A stretch of DNA of 64,000 nt from Streptococcaceae bacterium AF77-01CM03A (lineage in GTDB: Bacteria > Bacillota > Bacilli > Lactobacillales > Streptococcaceae). Under the pieces are notes generated by a model that searched no databases, was not told the DNA's origin, and saw only the letters and a program-made list of their open reading frames with translations. The position numbers and the translations under genes were made by a program. The DNA is taken from NCBI GenBank assembly GCA_027665725.1, contig JAQDDS010000001.1, positions 124,001 through 188,000 on the forward strand. Reading direction: 5' to 3'. Shown one piece after another: positions 25,472-37,000 of the stretch; position 1 is the stretch's first letter, and each line of letters begins with the position of its first letter.

Positions 25472-27721
25472 CTAGTCGTTTGACTCGACTGTTTCAGTTT
25501 TATTTTTGGACTTAATCACGATTTTACCTTTACTTGTCATGACTGCCTTAAGGTCTTTTTCGCTAGGGTTTTCAAGGTAGTAGTCCGTAATGGCATCTTC
25601 GATATAGTCTTGAATGGTACGACGGAGTGGACGAGCTCCCATTTTTGGATCGTAACCAAGGTCTACAAGTTTTTCCTTAACCTTATCTGTTACATCTAAG
25701 TGGATGTTATTGCTTGAGAGACGTTTATTCACATCATCCAACATAAGGTCAACGATTTGAAGGAGATTTTCCTTGCTGAGAGCCTTAAATTCAATAATAC
25801 CATCAAAACGGTTCATGAATTCTGGGCTAAAGAAGTTGCCTAATTCTCCAAGGACAGAGTTGGTACGACCTTCTCTAGCTGCACCAAATCCAACGCTTGC
25901 TTCAGCCTTTCCTGTACCTGCATTTGAGGTCATGATAATGATGGCGTCCTTAAAGCTAACAGTTCGACCTTGACCGTCTGTTAAGCGGCCATCATCCAAT
26001 ACTTGAAGGAACATATGCATAACATCTGGATGGGCCTTTTCAACTTCATCCAATAGGATCAGTGAGTAGGGGTTACGACGTACTTTTTCGGTCAATTGTC
26101 CAGCTTCATCATAGCCGACGTATCCTGGAGGGGCACCGACGAGTTTGGCAACACTATGTTTTTCCATGTATTCGCTCATATCAAAGCGAATCATGCTATC
26201 AGCAGAACCAAAGAGTTCGATGGCCAGTTGTTTAGAGAGTTCTGTTTTACCGACACCGGTAGGACCAACAAAGAGGAAGCTACCGATTGGACGGTTTGGA
26301 GTGCCTAGACCAACACGGTTACGACGAATAGCCTTAGCAATCTTATCAACAGCATCATCTTGACCAATAACATGTGCCTTGAGGTCATCTGCTAGGTTGA
26401 TCAGTTGAGACTGTTCTTTTTCTTTCAAATCACCAACTGGAATATTAGTTTTTTGTTCAATGATGTGTTCAATCGTCTTTTCACTGATGATTGGAGTATC
26501 CTGATCCGTTACCTTGGTCTTTTGCATTTCCTTATATTTGGCAATCTGGTCACGGAAGTAGGCTGCTTTTTCAAAATCTTCATCTCTAGTAGCTTGAGCC
26601 TTGAGATTTTCTGCTTCGATTAAGCGTTGGTCGATGACCTTGGGATCCACAAAATTCAAGGTTAAGTTCATTTTAGAACCAGCTTCATCTAGGAGGTCAA
26701 TGGCCTTATCCGGCAAGAAACGATCTTGGATATAGCGGTTAGAGAGAGTAGCAGCCGCTTCGATAGCCCCGTCAGTATAATGAACGTGGTGGTAATCTTC
26801 GTATTTCTTTTGAATCCCTTTCAGGATAATAATAGTCTCTTCCACAGTTGGTTCATCAACTTTGACAGGTTGCATACGGCGCTCAAGGGCAGCGTCTTTT
26901 TCGATGATGCGGTATTCATTGAGGGTAGTAGCACCCACTAACTGAAGTTCGCCACGAGAAAGGGCAGGTTTCAGAATATTTCCAGCATCCATATTCCCGT
27001 CTCCGGCAGAACCAGCACCGACAATCTCGTGAATTTCATCGATAAAGAGGATGACATCTTTGCGCTCACGAATTTCTTCCATGAGTTTCTGCATGCGCTC
27101 TTCGAATTGTCCTCGGATACCTGTACCTTGAACAAGACTCACGACATCTAGGCGGATGACTTCTTTCCCTTGAAGTTTGTGGGGAACATCACCGTCTACA
27201 ATTTTCTGTGCTAAGCCTTCGACAACTGCTGTCTTACCAACACCAGGCTCTCCAATCAGTACTGGGTTGTTTTTAGTTCTACGGTTGAGGATTTCAATGA
27301 CACGGATGATTTCTTCGTCACGGCCGATAACAGGGTCGACATTTCCCCGACGGGCAATCTCAGTTATATTGATACCATATTCATCCAAGAGGCCCTTTTC
27401 TTGGCTAGGAGGAGGTGTTTGAGCTGGTCCACGATTTTGAGAACCATAACCCCCATTACCACCGTATCCGCCACCTGACTGGGTTGGAGGAACATTATTA
27501 TTAGAAGAAGGTCTAAAGTTGTTCAAATCATTGAAGAAGTCTCCAAATGGATCAAAATCACGATTGTTTAAATCTGTAATGCCTTTGAATAAGCTATTGT
27601 TAGGATCTGTTTTGATAATTTTGTAGCAATTTTGGCAAAGATCGATTTGCTTTTGTTGCCCATTAAGATTTGTGTAAAGATGGATTGTTGAGTCATTGAT
27701 TTTACAATTTTGACAGAGCAT
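25472..27721 (-). CDS. clpE: ATP-dependent Clp protease ATP-binding subunit ClpE
   Basis: The 749-residue HSP100 protein has an N-terminal zinc finger (MLCQNCKIN and DLCQNCYK, two CxxC pairs), which is the ClpE mark. It then has a Gly/Gln-rich linker, AAA+ domain 1 with GEPGVGKT, a UVR motif ([16 protein letters not shown], about residue 384) and AAA+ domain 2 with GPTGVGKT. It unfolds proteins for ClpP and acts in heat and stress response. A CtsR operator lies upstream. Confidence 0.97.
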   Translation of the reverse strand: MLCQNCKINDSTIHLYTNLNGQQKQIDLCQNCYKIIKTDPNNSLFKGITDLNNRDFDPFGDFFNDLNNFRPSSNNNVPPTQSGGGYGGNGGYGSQNRGPAQTPPPSQEKGLLDEYGINITEIARRGNVDPVIGRDEEIIRVIEILNRRTKNNPVLIGEPGVGKTAVVEGLAQKIVDGDVPHKLQGKEVIRLDVVSLVQGTGIRGQFEERMQKLMEEIRERKDVILFIDEIHEIVGAGSAGDGNMDAGNILKPALSRGELQLVGATTLNEYRIIEKDAALERRMQPVKVDEPTVEETIIILKGIQKKYEDYHHVHYTDGAIEAAATLSNRYIQDRFLPDKAIDLLDEAGSKMNLTLNFVDPKVIDQRLIEAENLKAQATRDEDFEKAAYFRDQIAKYKEMQKTKVTDQDTPIISEKTIEHIIEQKTNIPVGDLKEKEQSQLINLADDLKAHVIGQDDAVDKIAKAIRRNRVGLGTPNRPIGSFLFVGPTGVGKTELSKQLAIELFGSADSMIRFDMSEYMEKHSVAKLVGAPPGYVGYDEAGQLTEKVRRNPYSLILLDEVEKAHPDVMHMFLQVLDDGRLTDGQGRTVSFKDAIIIMTSNAGTGKAEASVGFGAAREGRTNSVLGELGNFFSPEFMNRFDGIIEFKALSKENLLQIVDLMLDDVNKRLSSNNIHLDVTDKVKEKLVDLGYDPKMGARPLRRTIQDYIEDAITDYYLENPSEKDLKAVMTSKGKIVIKSKNKTETVESND

Positions 27722-27763
27722 ACCTCTACCTCGTTTCTTTCTTGGCTTTGACTAAAATAGAAA

Positions 27764-27780
27764 GGTCAAAAATAGTCAAA
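27764..27780. promoter_or_regulatory. CtsR operator of clpE
   Basis: GGTCAAA-AAT-AGTCAAA (27764-27780) matches the CtsR heptad repeat. It lies between the -10 (TATAAT on minus, 27794-27799) and the start codon, ideal for repression that is relieved by heat or protein-damage stress. A further single half-site TTTGACT lies at 27747-27753. Confidence 0.92.
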
Positions 27781-27888
27781 ATTCTTTAGTCTCATTATAT
27801 CATGATTAAAGGGGAAAGCAAGCAAAAAGATTGCTTGTTACAATTAAACATTCCAGGCAATTCTTACTAGACTTTAGTGATAAAAATA

Positions 27889-27919
27889 AAAATCCCATTT
27901 GTCATGCAAACAGGATTTT
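27889..27919 (-). terminator. Terminator of the DUF1797 gene
   Basis: AAAATCC (27889-27895) with TTTG pairs with CAAA and GGATTTT (27913-27919) across a CA/CA internal loop. Confidence 0.65.
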
Positions 27920-27961
27920 CATTGGTCAAAGCAGGAGTATTCTCCAGCCCATATTCAACTA

Positions 27962-28192
27962 TTAGTATAAAAGTTCGTAGATTTCCATCGCAATGAGGTC
28001 GATGCTATCAAATGTATATGTTTCACGAGCTTCAACGTCACGAAGTGTAAAGAGTGGTCCGTTTTCTTCGTCGTGGTTAAAAGCAACCTCTGCGACAACA
28101 ACTCCTTCGCGCTCAAAGTTACGTTTCAAGTTACCACCATCTTTAGTCATTGCTTCTAAGCGATTGATGATTCTAACCAAATGTGATTCCAT
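27962..28192 (-). CDS. DUF1797 (YkuJ-like) family protein
   Basis: This 76-residue soluble protein starts MESHLVRIINRLEAMTKDGG and ends in an acidic helix. The composition and beta-rich middle (GPLFTLRDVEARETYTFDSID) match the small YkuJ/DUF1797 family of Firmicutes; function unknown. The RBS AGGAG precedes the start. From memory, the pneumococcal homologue lies beside clpE and the amino-acid transporter as here. Confidence 0.82.
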   Translation of the reverse strand: MESHLVRIINRLEAMTKDGGNLKRNFEREGVVVAEVAFNHDEENGPLFTLRDVEARETYTFDSIDLIAMEIYELLY

Positions 28193-28321
28193 TTTGATTC
28201 TCCTCCATTTCTTATCTTTACTATTTTACCATAAACAGACTCGACTTGACTAGAAAAAAACTAAGATTTCTCGCTATTTCTATCGTCTTTGAAAATTTAT
28301 TGAAAATATTAGGAGAAAATG

Positions 28322-28350
28322 TTGTATTTTTATGCAAAATATGTTATCCT
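28322..28350 (+). promoter_or_regulatory. Promoter of amino-acid ABC genes
   Basis: TTGTAT (28322-28327), a 17-nt spacer and TATCCT (28345-28350). This is the best-spaced pair in the gap; moderate quality. Confidence 0.5.
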
Positions 28351-28397
28351 TATACAAGTTTTAAGTTTAAATATTAAAAACAGAAAGTAGAATATCC

Positions 28398-29081
28398 ATG
28401 AATTTTTCTTTTTTACCGAAATATCTACCATATTTTAACTATGGTGCCGTTGTAACAATTATCATATCTATCTTGGTGGTCTTCTTGGGGACCATTCTAG
28501 GAGTGCTGTTGGCCTTTGCACAACGTTCAAAATTTAAACCACTTGCCTGGTTTGCCAATCTATATATCTGGGTCTTCCGTGGGACTCCGATGATGGTGCA
28601 GATTATGATTGCATTTGCCTTGATGCATATTAGTGCTCCGACTATTCAAATTGGGATCTTAGATGTTGATCTGACTCGTTTGATTCCAGGGATTTTGATT
28701 ATCTCTATGAATAGTGGTGCCTATGTATCAGAAACAGTTCGTGCTGGGATTAATGCAGTGCCAAAGGGACAATTAGAAGCAGCTTATTCACTAGGTATTC
28801 GCCCTAAGAATGCCATGCGCTATGTCATTTTACCCCAGGCTATCAAAAATATCTTACCTTCTCTAGGAAATGAATTTATCACTATTATCAAGGATAGCTC
28901 GCTCTTATCAGCTATCGGGGTTATGGAGTTGTGGAATGGAGCTACTACAGTATCAACAACCACTTACCTGCCTTTAACTCCGCTCTTATTTGCAGCCTTT
29001 TACTACTTGATTATGACCTCTATCTTGACACTGGCCTTGAAGGCTTTTGAAAATCGTATGGGACAAGGAGATAAGAAATAA
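28398..29081 (+). CDS. Polar amino-acid ABC transporter permease (HisM/GlnP family)
   Basis: This is a 227-residue permease with about five helices. The EAA loop [22 protein letters not shown] near residues 131-151 is the contact site for the ATPase. The stop and the ATPase start share one base, so the two are translationally coupled. There is no substrate-binding protein gene in the operon; one encoded elsewhere must serve it. The RBS before the start is weak. Confidence 0.92.
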   Translation: MNFSFLPKYLPYFNYGAVVTIIISILVVFLGTILGVLLAFAQRSKFKPLAWFANLYIWVFRGTPMMVQIMIAFALMHISAPTIQIGILDVDLTRLIPGILIISMNSGAYVSETVRAGINAVPKGQLEAAYSLGIRPKNAMRYVILPQAIKNILPSLGNEFITIIKDSSLLSAIGVMELWNGATTVSTTTYLPLTPLLFAAFYYLIMTSILTLALKAFENRMGQGDKK

Positions 29082-29815
29082 TGACTGAAACACTTATAAA
29101 AATTGAAAACCTTCATAAGAACTTTGGAAAGAATGAAGTTTTAAAAGGAATTGATCTTGAAATCAAAAAAGGACAAGTAGTGGTGATTATCGGACCTTCT
29201 GGTAGCGGTAAATCAACCCTCCTTCGTTCGATGAATCTCCTCGAAGAAGCTACTAAAGGAAAAGTTATATTTGAAGGTGTTGACATTACCGATAAGAAAA
29301 ATGACCTCTTTGCCATGCGTGAAAAGATGGGAATGGTTTTCCAACAATTCAATCTCTTCCCGAATATGACAGTAATGGAAAACATCACGCTTTCTCCTAT
29401 TAAGACAAAAGGGGAAAGTAAGGCAGTTGCTGAGGAGAGAGCGCATGAGCTTTTGGCAAAGGTTGGTTTACCAGATAAGGCAGATGCTTATCCACAAAGT
29501 CTGTCTGGTGGGCAACAACAACGTATCGCTATTGCTCGTGGTCTAGCCATGGAGCCAGATGTTTTACTATTTGATGAACCAACTTCTGCTCTAGATCCAG
29601 AAATGGTAGGAGAAGTACTAGCAGTTATGCAAGAACTTGCTCAGTCAGGAATGACCATGGTTATCGTAACGCATGAAATGGGCTTTGCTCGTGAGGTGGC
29701 GGATCGTGTCATCTTTATGGCTGATGGTGTTGTTGTTGAAGACGGAACTCCAGAGCAAGTCTTTGAACAAACCCAAGAACAAAGAACCAAGGATTTCTTG
29801 AGTAAGGTTTTGTAA
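29081..29815 (+). CDS. Polar amino-acid ABC transporter ATP-binding protein (GlnQ-like)
   Basis: The 244-residue ATPase has Walker [10 protein letters not shown]-loop MVFQQFNLF, signature [15 protein letters not shown], Walker [15 protein letters not shown] and switch IVTHEMGFA. All motifs are canonical for the GlnQ/HisP group. A terminator follows at 29826-29850. Confidence 0.95.
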   Translation: MTETLIKIENLHKNFGKNEVLKGIDLEIKKGQVVVIIGPSGSGKSTLLRSMNLLEEATKGKVIFEGVDITDKKNDLFAMREKMGMVFQQFNLFPNMTVMENITLSPIKTKGESKAVAEERAHELLAKVGLPDKADAYPQSLSGGQQQRIAIARGLAMEPDVLLFDEPTSALDPEMVGEVLAVMQELAQSGMTMVIVTHEMGFAREVADRVIFMADGVVVEDGTPEQVFEQTQEQRTKDFLSKVL

Positions 29816-29825
29816 GAATATCATG

Positions 29826-29850
29826 AAAAGCTCCGAGTGGGCTTTTTCTT
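29826..29850 (+). terminator. Terminator of amino-acid ABC operon
   Basis: AAAAGCTC (29826-29833) pairs with GGGCTTTT (29839-29846), with a U-rich tail. Confidence 0.8.
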
Positions 29851-29918
29851 ATAGTTTCAGACTATAGGGTATCTTAGGTAAGAAGTGTTAGAATGCCGAA
29901 CGATTTTTTGTTATAATA

Positions 29919-29927
29919 GAAAATATT
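29919..29927 (+). promoter_or_regulatory. Extended -10 of folD
   Basis: TGTTATAAT with TATAAT at 29922-29927; no good -35. The start codon is 20 nt downstream. Confidence 0.65.
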
Positions 29928-29947
29928 TGTTAGAAAAGAGAAAATAC

Positions 29948-30805
29948 ATGACACAGATGATTGATGGCAAGGCTTTAGCAGCCAAGCTACAAGGACAGTT
30001 GGCTGAAAAAACAGCCAAATTAAAGGAAGAGACAGGTTTGGTTCCAGGATTGGTCGTTATTTTAGTAGGAGAAAATCCAGCAAGCCAAGTTTACGTACGC
30101 AACAAGGAGCGTTCTGCTATCGCTGCAGGCTTCCAAAGTGAAGTCGTGCGAGTTCCGGAGACCATTACTCAAGAGGAATTGTTAGAATTAATCGCTAAAT
30201 ACAATCAAGATCCAGCATGGCATGGGATTTTGGTCCAGTTGCCATTACCAAAACACATCGATGAAGAAGCTGTTTTATTGGCTATTGACCCTGAAAAGGA
30301 TGTGGATGGTTTTCATCCGCTCAACATGGGGCGTCTCTGGTCTGGTCACCCAGTTATGATTCCTTCAACTCCAGCAGGGATTATGGAGATGTTTCATGAG
30401 TACGGAATTGAGTTAGAAGGTAAAAATGCTGTCGTCATTGGTCGTTCAAATATCGTTGGGAAACCAATGGCCCAGTTGCTGTTAGCTAAAAATGCAACTG
30501 TAACCTTGACCCACTCACGCACCCACAATCTAGCCCAAATAGCTTCTAAAGCCGATATTTTGGTCGTAGCTATCGGTCGTGCTAAGTTCGTGACTGCTGA
30601 TTTTGTCAAACCTGGTGCAGTTGTCATTGATGTGGGGATGAACCGAGATGAAAATGGCAAGCTTTGTGGAGATGTTGACTATGATGCTGTTGCACCAGTC
30701 GCTAGCCATATCACCCCTGTACCTGGTGGAGTTGGTCCAATGACCATTACCATGCTGATGGAGCAGACTTATCAGGCTGCTTTAAGAACGCTGGATAGAG
30801 ACTAA
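29948..30805 (+). CDS. folD: Methylenetetrahydrofolate dehydrogenase / cyclohydrolase
   Basis: The bifunctional 285-residue enzyme interconverts 5,10-methylene- and 10-formyl-THF using NADP. Seen: [14 protein letters not shown] (catalytic Tyr/Lys region), [26 protein letters not shown] near residue 97, the Rossmann segment [16 protein letters not shown] and the C-terminal [15 protein letters not shown] start at the ATG at 29948, since the longer frame to 29885 runs through the promoter. It is a single gene between terminators. Confidence 0.97.
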   Translation: MTQMIDGKALAAKLQGQLAEKTAKLKEETGLVPGLVVILVGENPASQVYVRNKERSAIAAGFQSEVVRVPETITQEELLELIAKYNQDPAWHGILVQLPLPKHIDEEAVLLAIDPEKDVDGFHPLNMGRLWSGHPVMIPSTPAGIMEMFHEYGIELEGKNAVVIGRSNIVGKPMAQLLLAKNATVTLTHSRTHNLAQIASKADILVVAIGRAKFVTADFVKPGAVVIDVGMNRDENGKLCGDVDYDAVAPVASHITPVPGGVGPMTITMLMEQTYQAALRTLDRD

Positions 30806-30834
30806 TCTCTACTACAATCATTAATGAATTTTTA

Positions 30835-30864
30835 AAAAGCAAGTTCTAATGGACTTGTTTTTTT
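30835..30864 (+). terminator. folD terminator
   Basis: CAAGTTC (30840-30846) pairs with GGACTTG (30851-30857) plus outer A/T pairing; T7 follows. Confidence 0.88.
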
Positions 30865-30909
30865 CTTGCTCTATTCCTACTAAAATTCCAGTAAAACTTC
30901 TACAAATTA

Positions 30910-30938
30910 TTGAAAAATATCTACTATTTTGATATATT
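30910..30938 (+). promoter_or_regulatory. bgaA promoter
   Basis: TTGAAA (30910-30915), a 17-nt spacer and TATATT (30933-30938) with extended TG, giving a leader of about 95 nt. Confidence 0.75.
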
Positions 30939-30967
30939 AAAAGTATCAATATGTATATGCAAAAATA

Positions 30968-31020
30968 AGTAAGCGTCTAGAGGGAGGTTTATTTTTTGAG
31001 GAAAAATGTAATCGCTTACT
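30968..31020 (+). promoter_or_regulatory. Possible CcpA site (cre) and inverted repeat in the bgaA leader
   Basis: ATGTAATCGCTTACT at 31006-31020 fits the cre consensus WTGNAANCGNWNNCA except for the last base. CGCTTACT (31013-31020) also pairs with AGTAAGCG (30968-30975), enclosing about 37 nt. Pneumococcal bgaA is known to be under CcpA-linked carbon control, so a downstream roadblock cre is plausible. Confidence 0.5.
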
Positions 31021-31041
31021 AAAACTTAGAAAGGAACCATA

Positions 31042-34000
31042 ATGGATAAGAGATTTTTTGAAAAACGGTGTCATTTTAGTATTCGTAAGTTTGCAATTGG
31101 TGCTGCTTCGGTTATGATTGGAGCTAGTATCTTTGGTCTTCAGGTAGCGCAAGCAGCTGAAACTGAAACGTCAAGTACCACTGAAGAAACAATTCATCAA
31201 GTTCAACCTTTGGATAAACTTCCAGATGATCTAGCTGCAGCCATTGCAAAAGCGGAGCAAAATGGCCCACAAGATTCCGCTACCGAAAAAGAAGAAAAAG
31301 ATACGGATGAAGCAGCAAAACCAGTAACTGAAGATAAAGTAACTGAGGAAACCAGTCCTAAGAAAGAAAAGGAAGTAGAAGTAGTTAGCCCTAAGGAAGA
31401 AAAAACTGAAAAACCAGCTGCTGAAGTGAATGAGAAAGAACCTACAGTGGCAGAAGTGAGTACTGAAAAGCCAGCAGTTTTGGAAGAACATACTGCTGAA
31501 GCTAATCAGAATAAACCGGTATCTGACGATAAGGCTAAGGAAGAAAAAATATCTTCAACAGAATTACCTCAAGTTACCAAAGAGAAAGAAAAAGAAGACC
31601 AACTTTTACAGGAAAGAAAACAAAATTTCAATAAAGACTGGTATTTTAAATTAAATACTCAGGGTGATTTTTCTAAGAAAGATGTAGACGTTCATGACTG
31701 GTCTAAGTTGAACCTTCCTCATGACTGGAGTATTTATTTTGACTTTGATCACAAGTCTCCTGCTCGAAATGAAGGTGGTCAATTAAATGGTGGGACTGCT
31801 TGGTATCGTAAGACCTTTACTGTAGACGAAGCTGCTAAGGACAAGGATGTTCGTATTAACTTCGATGGAGTTTACATGGACTCTAAGGTCTATGTAAATG
31901 GTAAATTTGTAGGTCATTATCCAAGTGGTTATAATCATTTTTCATATGATATCACTGAATTTTTAAATAAAGATGGCAGTGAGAATACCATTGCTGTCCA
32001 AGTGACCAATAAGCAGCCAAGTAGTCGTTGGTACTCAGGAAGTGGTATCTATCGCGATGTGACTCTGAGCTATCGTGACAAGGTGCAGGTGGCTGAAAAT
32101 GGAAATCATATTACAACTCCAAAATTAGCTGAACAAAAAGATGGCAATGTTGAAACACAAATCCAAAGCAAGATTAAAAACACTGCCAAGACTCTAGCCA
32201 AGGTATTTGTAGAGCAACAGATTTTTACCAAGGAAGGTAAGGCTGTTTCAGATTTAGTTCGTTCTGTAACTAAGAATTTATCAGGAAATGAGACAGCAGA
32301 CTTTAAGCAAACGATATTGGTTAACAAGCCAACTCTCTGGACAACAAAAAGTTACCATCCTCAGCTCTATGTTCTAAAAACAAAGGTTTATAATGAAGGT
32401 CAACTAGTTGATGTAACAGAAGATACTTTTGGTTATCGTTATTTCAACTGGATAGCCAAAGATGGCTTCTCTCTGAACGGTGAGAGATTGAAATTCCATG
32501 GGGTTAGTATCCACCATGATAACGGAGCCTTGGGAGCAGAAGAAAACTATAAGGCAACCTATCGTAAATTAAAACTCCTGAAAGATATGGGAGTTAACTC
32601 TATCCGTACAACTCATAACCCAGCAAGTCCACAATTGCTCGACGCTGCAGCAAATCTAGGACTTTTGGTCCAAGAAGAAGCCTTTGATACTTGGTATCGT
32701 GGCAAGAAAACGTATGACTATGGACGTTTCTTTGATCAAGATGCAACTCACCCAGAAGCTAAGAAGGGTGAGAAGTGGTCTGATTTTGATCTGAGAACCA
32801 TGGTTGAACGAGATAAAAATAATCCTTCAATCATCATGTGGTCACTCGGTAACGAAGTGGATGAGGCTGATGGTGGAAAACGTTCACTAGAAACAGCCAA
32901 GCGTTTGAAAGCTGTTATCAAAGCTATCGATACAGAGCGCTATGTGACCATGGGTGAAAATAAATTCAGTCGTGCTTCTACAGGCTTGTTCTTAGAATTA
33001 GCAGCAATCATGGATGCTGTAGGTATGAACTATGGAGAGCGTTTTTACGATGCTGTTCGTAAAGCCCATCCAGATTGGTTAATCTACGGTTCTGAAACTT
33101 CCTCAGCAACTCGAACACGTGATTCCTACTTTTATCCTGCTAAAAATCTCTATCACGATAATCGTCCAAATCGTCATTATGAACAATCTGACTATGGTAA
33201 TGACCGTGTAGCCTGGGGTAGAACAGCTACTGAATCTTGGACCTTTGACCGTGATCGTGCTGGCTATGCAGGTCAGTTCATCTGGACTGGTTTTGACTAT
33301 ATCGGTGAGCCTACACCATGGCACAACCAAGATCATACACCAGTGAAAAGCTCTTACTTTGGTATCATTGATACAGCAGGTTTGCCTAAGAATGATTTCT
33401 ATTTATACCGTAGTGAGTGGTATAGTGCCAAAGAAAAACCAACTGTTCGTATCATGCCTCACTGGAATTGGACAGAAGAAACGCTCAAGGAACGTAATAT
33501 GCTCATCAATGGCAAGGTTCCAGTTCGGACTTTCTCAAATGCCGCTAGCGTAGAATTGTTCTTGAACAACGAGTCCCTTGGTAAAAAAGAATTTGTTAAG
33601 AAAACCACTGAGGATGGTCGCCCTTATCACGAGGGTGCTAAACCAAGTGAATTGTATCTTGAGTGGTTGGTTGACTATAAACCAGGTACCTTAACAGCTA
33701 TTGCTCGTGATGAAAATGGTAAAGAGATTGCGCGTGATAGTGTGACAACAGCAGGGGAACCAGCCAGAGTTCGTCTCACCAAGGAAGAGCATGTCATCAC
33801 TGCAGACGGCAAAGATTTGTCTTACATTCATTATGAAATCGTTGATGAAGATGGCAATGTCGTTCCAACAGCTAACAATCTTGTTCACTTCAATCTTCAT
33901 GGGCAAGGTCAAATCGTCGGTGTGGACAATGGGGAACAAGCTAGCCGTGAACGCTATAAAGCTCAGAAAGATGGCACATGGCAAAGAAAAGCCTTCAATG

Positions 34001-37000
34001 GTAAAGGTGTTGTCATTGTAAAATCTACTGAAAAAGAAGGGAAGTTTACTCTTTATGCGGATTCTGCAGGTTTAGCTTCTGATCAAGCAACAGTCACAAC
34101 CGTTTCAGGCAAGAAAGAAAATCGCCACTTTGTCGCTTTTGCCCCTGTTAAGGCAACTACTGATGTCAGCGAAAATCCTAAATTGCCAGAAACTGTGACA
34201 GCTATTTATAGCGATGGTAGTGTCGAAGAAAAAGCTGTGACATGGGCAATCCCAGATGATCTCCGTGCAAGTGCTGGCGCGAAAAAAGTCCTAGGTAGTG
34301 TGGAAGGTATCGAATCCAAGGCTGAGGCCCTTGTCAAGGTCATTGCCCTTGATAAGTGGTTACCTAAAGTTGCAACTGTTCCAGTTGGTACAGCTCTTGA
34401 AGATTTGGATAAGACTGTTACAGCTGTTTTATCAGATGGGAACTTGGTTGATGCGGACGTTGTTTCTTGGACCTTGAAAGATCCATCTGCCTTGACCAAA
34501 GAAGGTGGACGAACAGAAGCAACGGGTAAATTAGTAGGTAATGACTATGAGGTGAAAGCGACCTTTATCGCAAGTAATCAGGAAACCGAAAGCACTGTTA
34601 CAGGTCTCACAGTTGGTGACAAGGCTCTTGCTGACTTTGAGTCTGGAAAGACCTATTACCGAGTAACCCTTCCTTATACTGCTAAAATCCCAAGTGTTGG
34701 TGCACAAACTACTGGTTATCAGGTAACAGTTCAACAAGCTTCAGCAGCTAATGATTATCAGGCTTCTGTGTTCTTGAGTGACCAAAAGGGCGATTTAGTT
34801 CAAACTTACTTGATTCAATTTGTGAAAGAAGCGCCTGCCTTGACACGCTTGGAAGTAAGCGTTGAAGGAAAAGAGACTGCAACAGAAGACCAAGTTCTCC
34901 CTTATCATGTAGTTGGACATTACGAAGATGGTTCGCAGAGTGAATTTTCAGCATCAGATATTCACTTGGAAGCTAGCTCTACTGATGGTGGTCATCTTGA
35001 AGTAAACGGACAGAACTTGCTTCTTTACAAGAAAGGTAGTGTAACACTCACACCTCGTATTGACAATCAATCTGATAAGACACAATCTGTAGCCACTGTA
35101 GTGGTCATCAAAGAAAATAAAGCAGAAAAGAAAATTGTTAAGCTTCATCCTGTTTCAATCTCTACAGATATCAATCAGCAACCAATCTTGCCTGATCAAA
35201 TCGGAGCAGAATTTGACCAAGGTTTGCCTCGTAAGGTAGCTGTAACTTGGGACAAGGTGGATGCAAAAGAACTCGCTAGCTATCATAGTTTTACCCTTAA
35301 AGGTCATGTAGAAGGTACGGACATTGAAGCTGTAGCTAATGTGACTGTTGAAGGTTTGCAGGTCGCAGAAGAAATCAGTCTCACTCTTCCTAAGGGTGAA
35401 ACGGTTCAATTGCCAGCAAACGTACGCGCCTACCATTCTAATGGAACAACTGTCTATAAAGATGTCGTTTGGGACAAGGTTCCAGCCAACTTTAGTCAAA
35501 CTGAAGGTATCTTTGAAATCAAAGGTCAATTGGTTGGTAGCCATCTGACTACCAAGGCTCATGTGCGTGTTTCCAGTCAGGTTGTTGCAGGAAATAATAT
35601 CTCAAAACAATGGACAGGTTCTCAATTACCAGCGGCTATCGTATCCAATACTGGTGGGGATGATTCAGCTAATACCTTGAACGATTTGACAGTTTCAAGA
35701 GCTAATACAGATGTCAAGAATCGATGGACTACATGGCAAACAGGCACAGATAATGATTGGGCATCTATCTTATTTGGTAATTCAGGAGATTTGACCAAAC
35801 GCTTTGTTGATAATCTTGCAGTTGATTTCTACACAGATGGTGCAATCGGACTTCCAAAAGAATATGTCATCGAATACTATGTTGGTCAAGAAATTCCGGA
35901 TCTTCCAACTGATGTTAACCATGCTCAAGGAGATGCCAAGCATCCATTTAACAATGCCGCTAACTGGAAAGAAGTTGAACATCTCAAAGCACCAGGACAA
36001 TTATCCGCAAGCCAAACTAATCACTTTACCTTTGACAAGGTTGAGACCTATGCAGTTCGTATTCGCATGAAGAAAGCAAATGGAACTGCCGGTGTTGGTT
36101 TGACTGAAATTACAATCCTAGGAAATAAGGTTCCAAGTGCTACAAGTTCAGACATTACCATCAAAGTAGACGGTCATAATCTTGAACATTTCAATCCGTC
36201 TAAGACAGACTACCATATTTCTCAAACTAGTAAAGAAATCACTGCAACAGCAAGCAACAATGGTGTAGTAACGATTGTCCCTGCTACAAGTCCAGAAGCA
36301 GCGACACGTCTTATTTTGAAGGCAGAAGACGGAACCATCTTGAAAGAATACCGTATCTTCCGCGATGGTGAAAAAGAATCTACGCAACCAGTAGCTGCCG
36401 AAAATGCTGCTATGACACTAAGTGTTGGCGATAAGCTTCAATTACCTACAGAAGTGACAGTCTATTATCCATCAGAAACAGATTGGACGACAGATAAACT
36501 AGCCGTAGAATGGGATGCAGTCCCTGAACATGCGACAGACCAAGAAGGCACCTTTGAAGTGCTTGGTCATATTCTAGGAACAGACTTGACAACTAAGATG
36601 CAAGTAACAGTTCTTGCCAGAGGAAATCAAGTTATCTCAGAGAATGCAAGCAATAATGCGACAGATTCTAAAGCATTTGCGTCTACCACAAACGATACTC
36701 AGGCCGCTTCTAATGATAGAATCTTCTATATCAACGATGGTCGATTTAATGAAGATGGACGTTGGACCAACTGGTCTCGTACTCCAAAAGATCAGGAAGT
36801 GTCGGTAGGAGTTCTCTTTAAGAAGAATGGTCAGATTACACCTCAATCGGTTGGAAAAGTAGCCATTCAGTTCTTCAAAGACAGTGGAACAGATGCACCT
36901 GCGACAATGGTACTTGAAAGATATGTTGGACCTGCATATACAGAACCAAGCACTATTTCACGTTATGAGGAAAATGCGGATCATCCATTTAACAAGGCAG

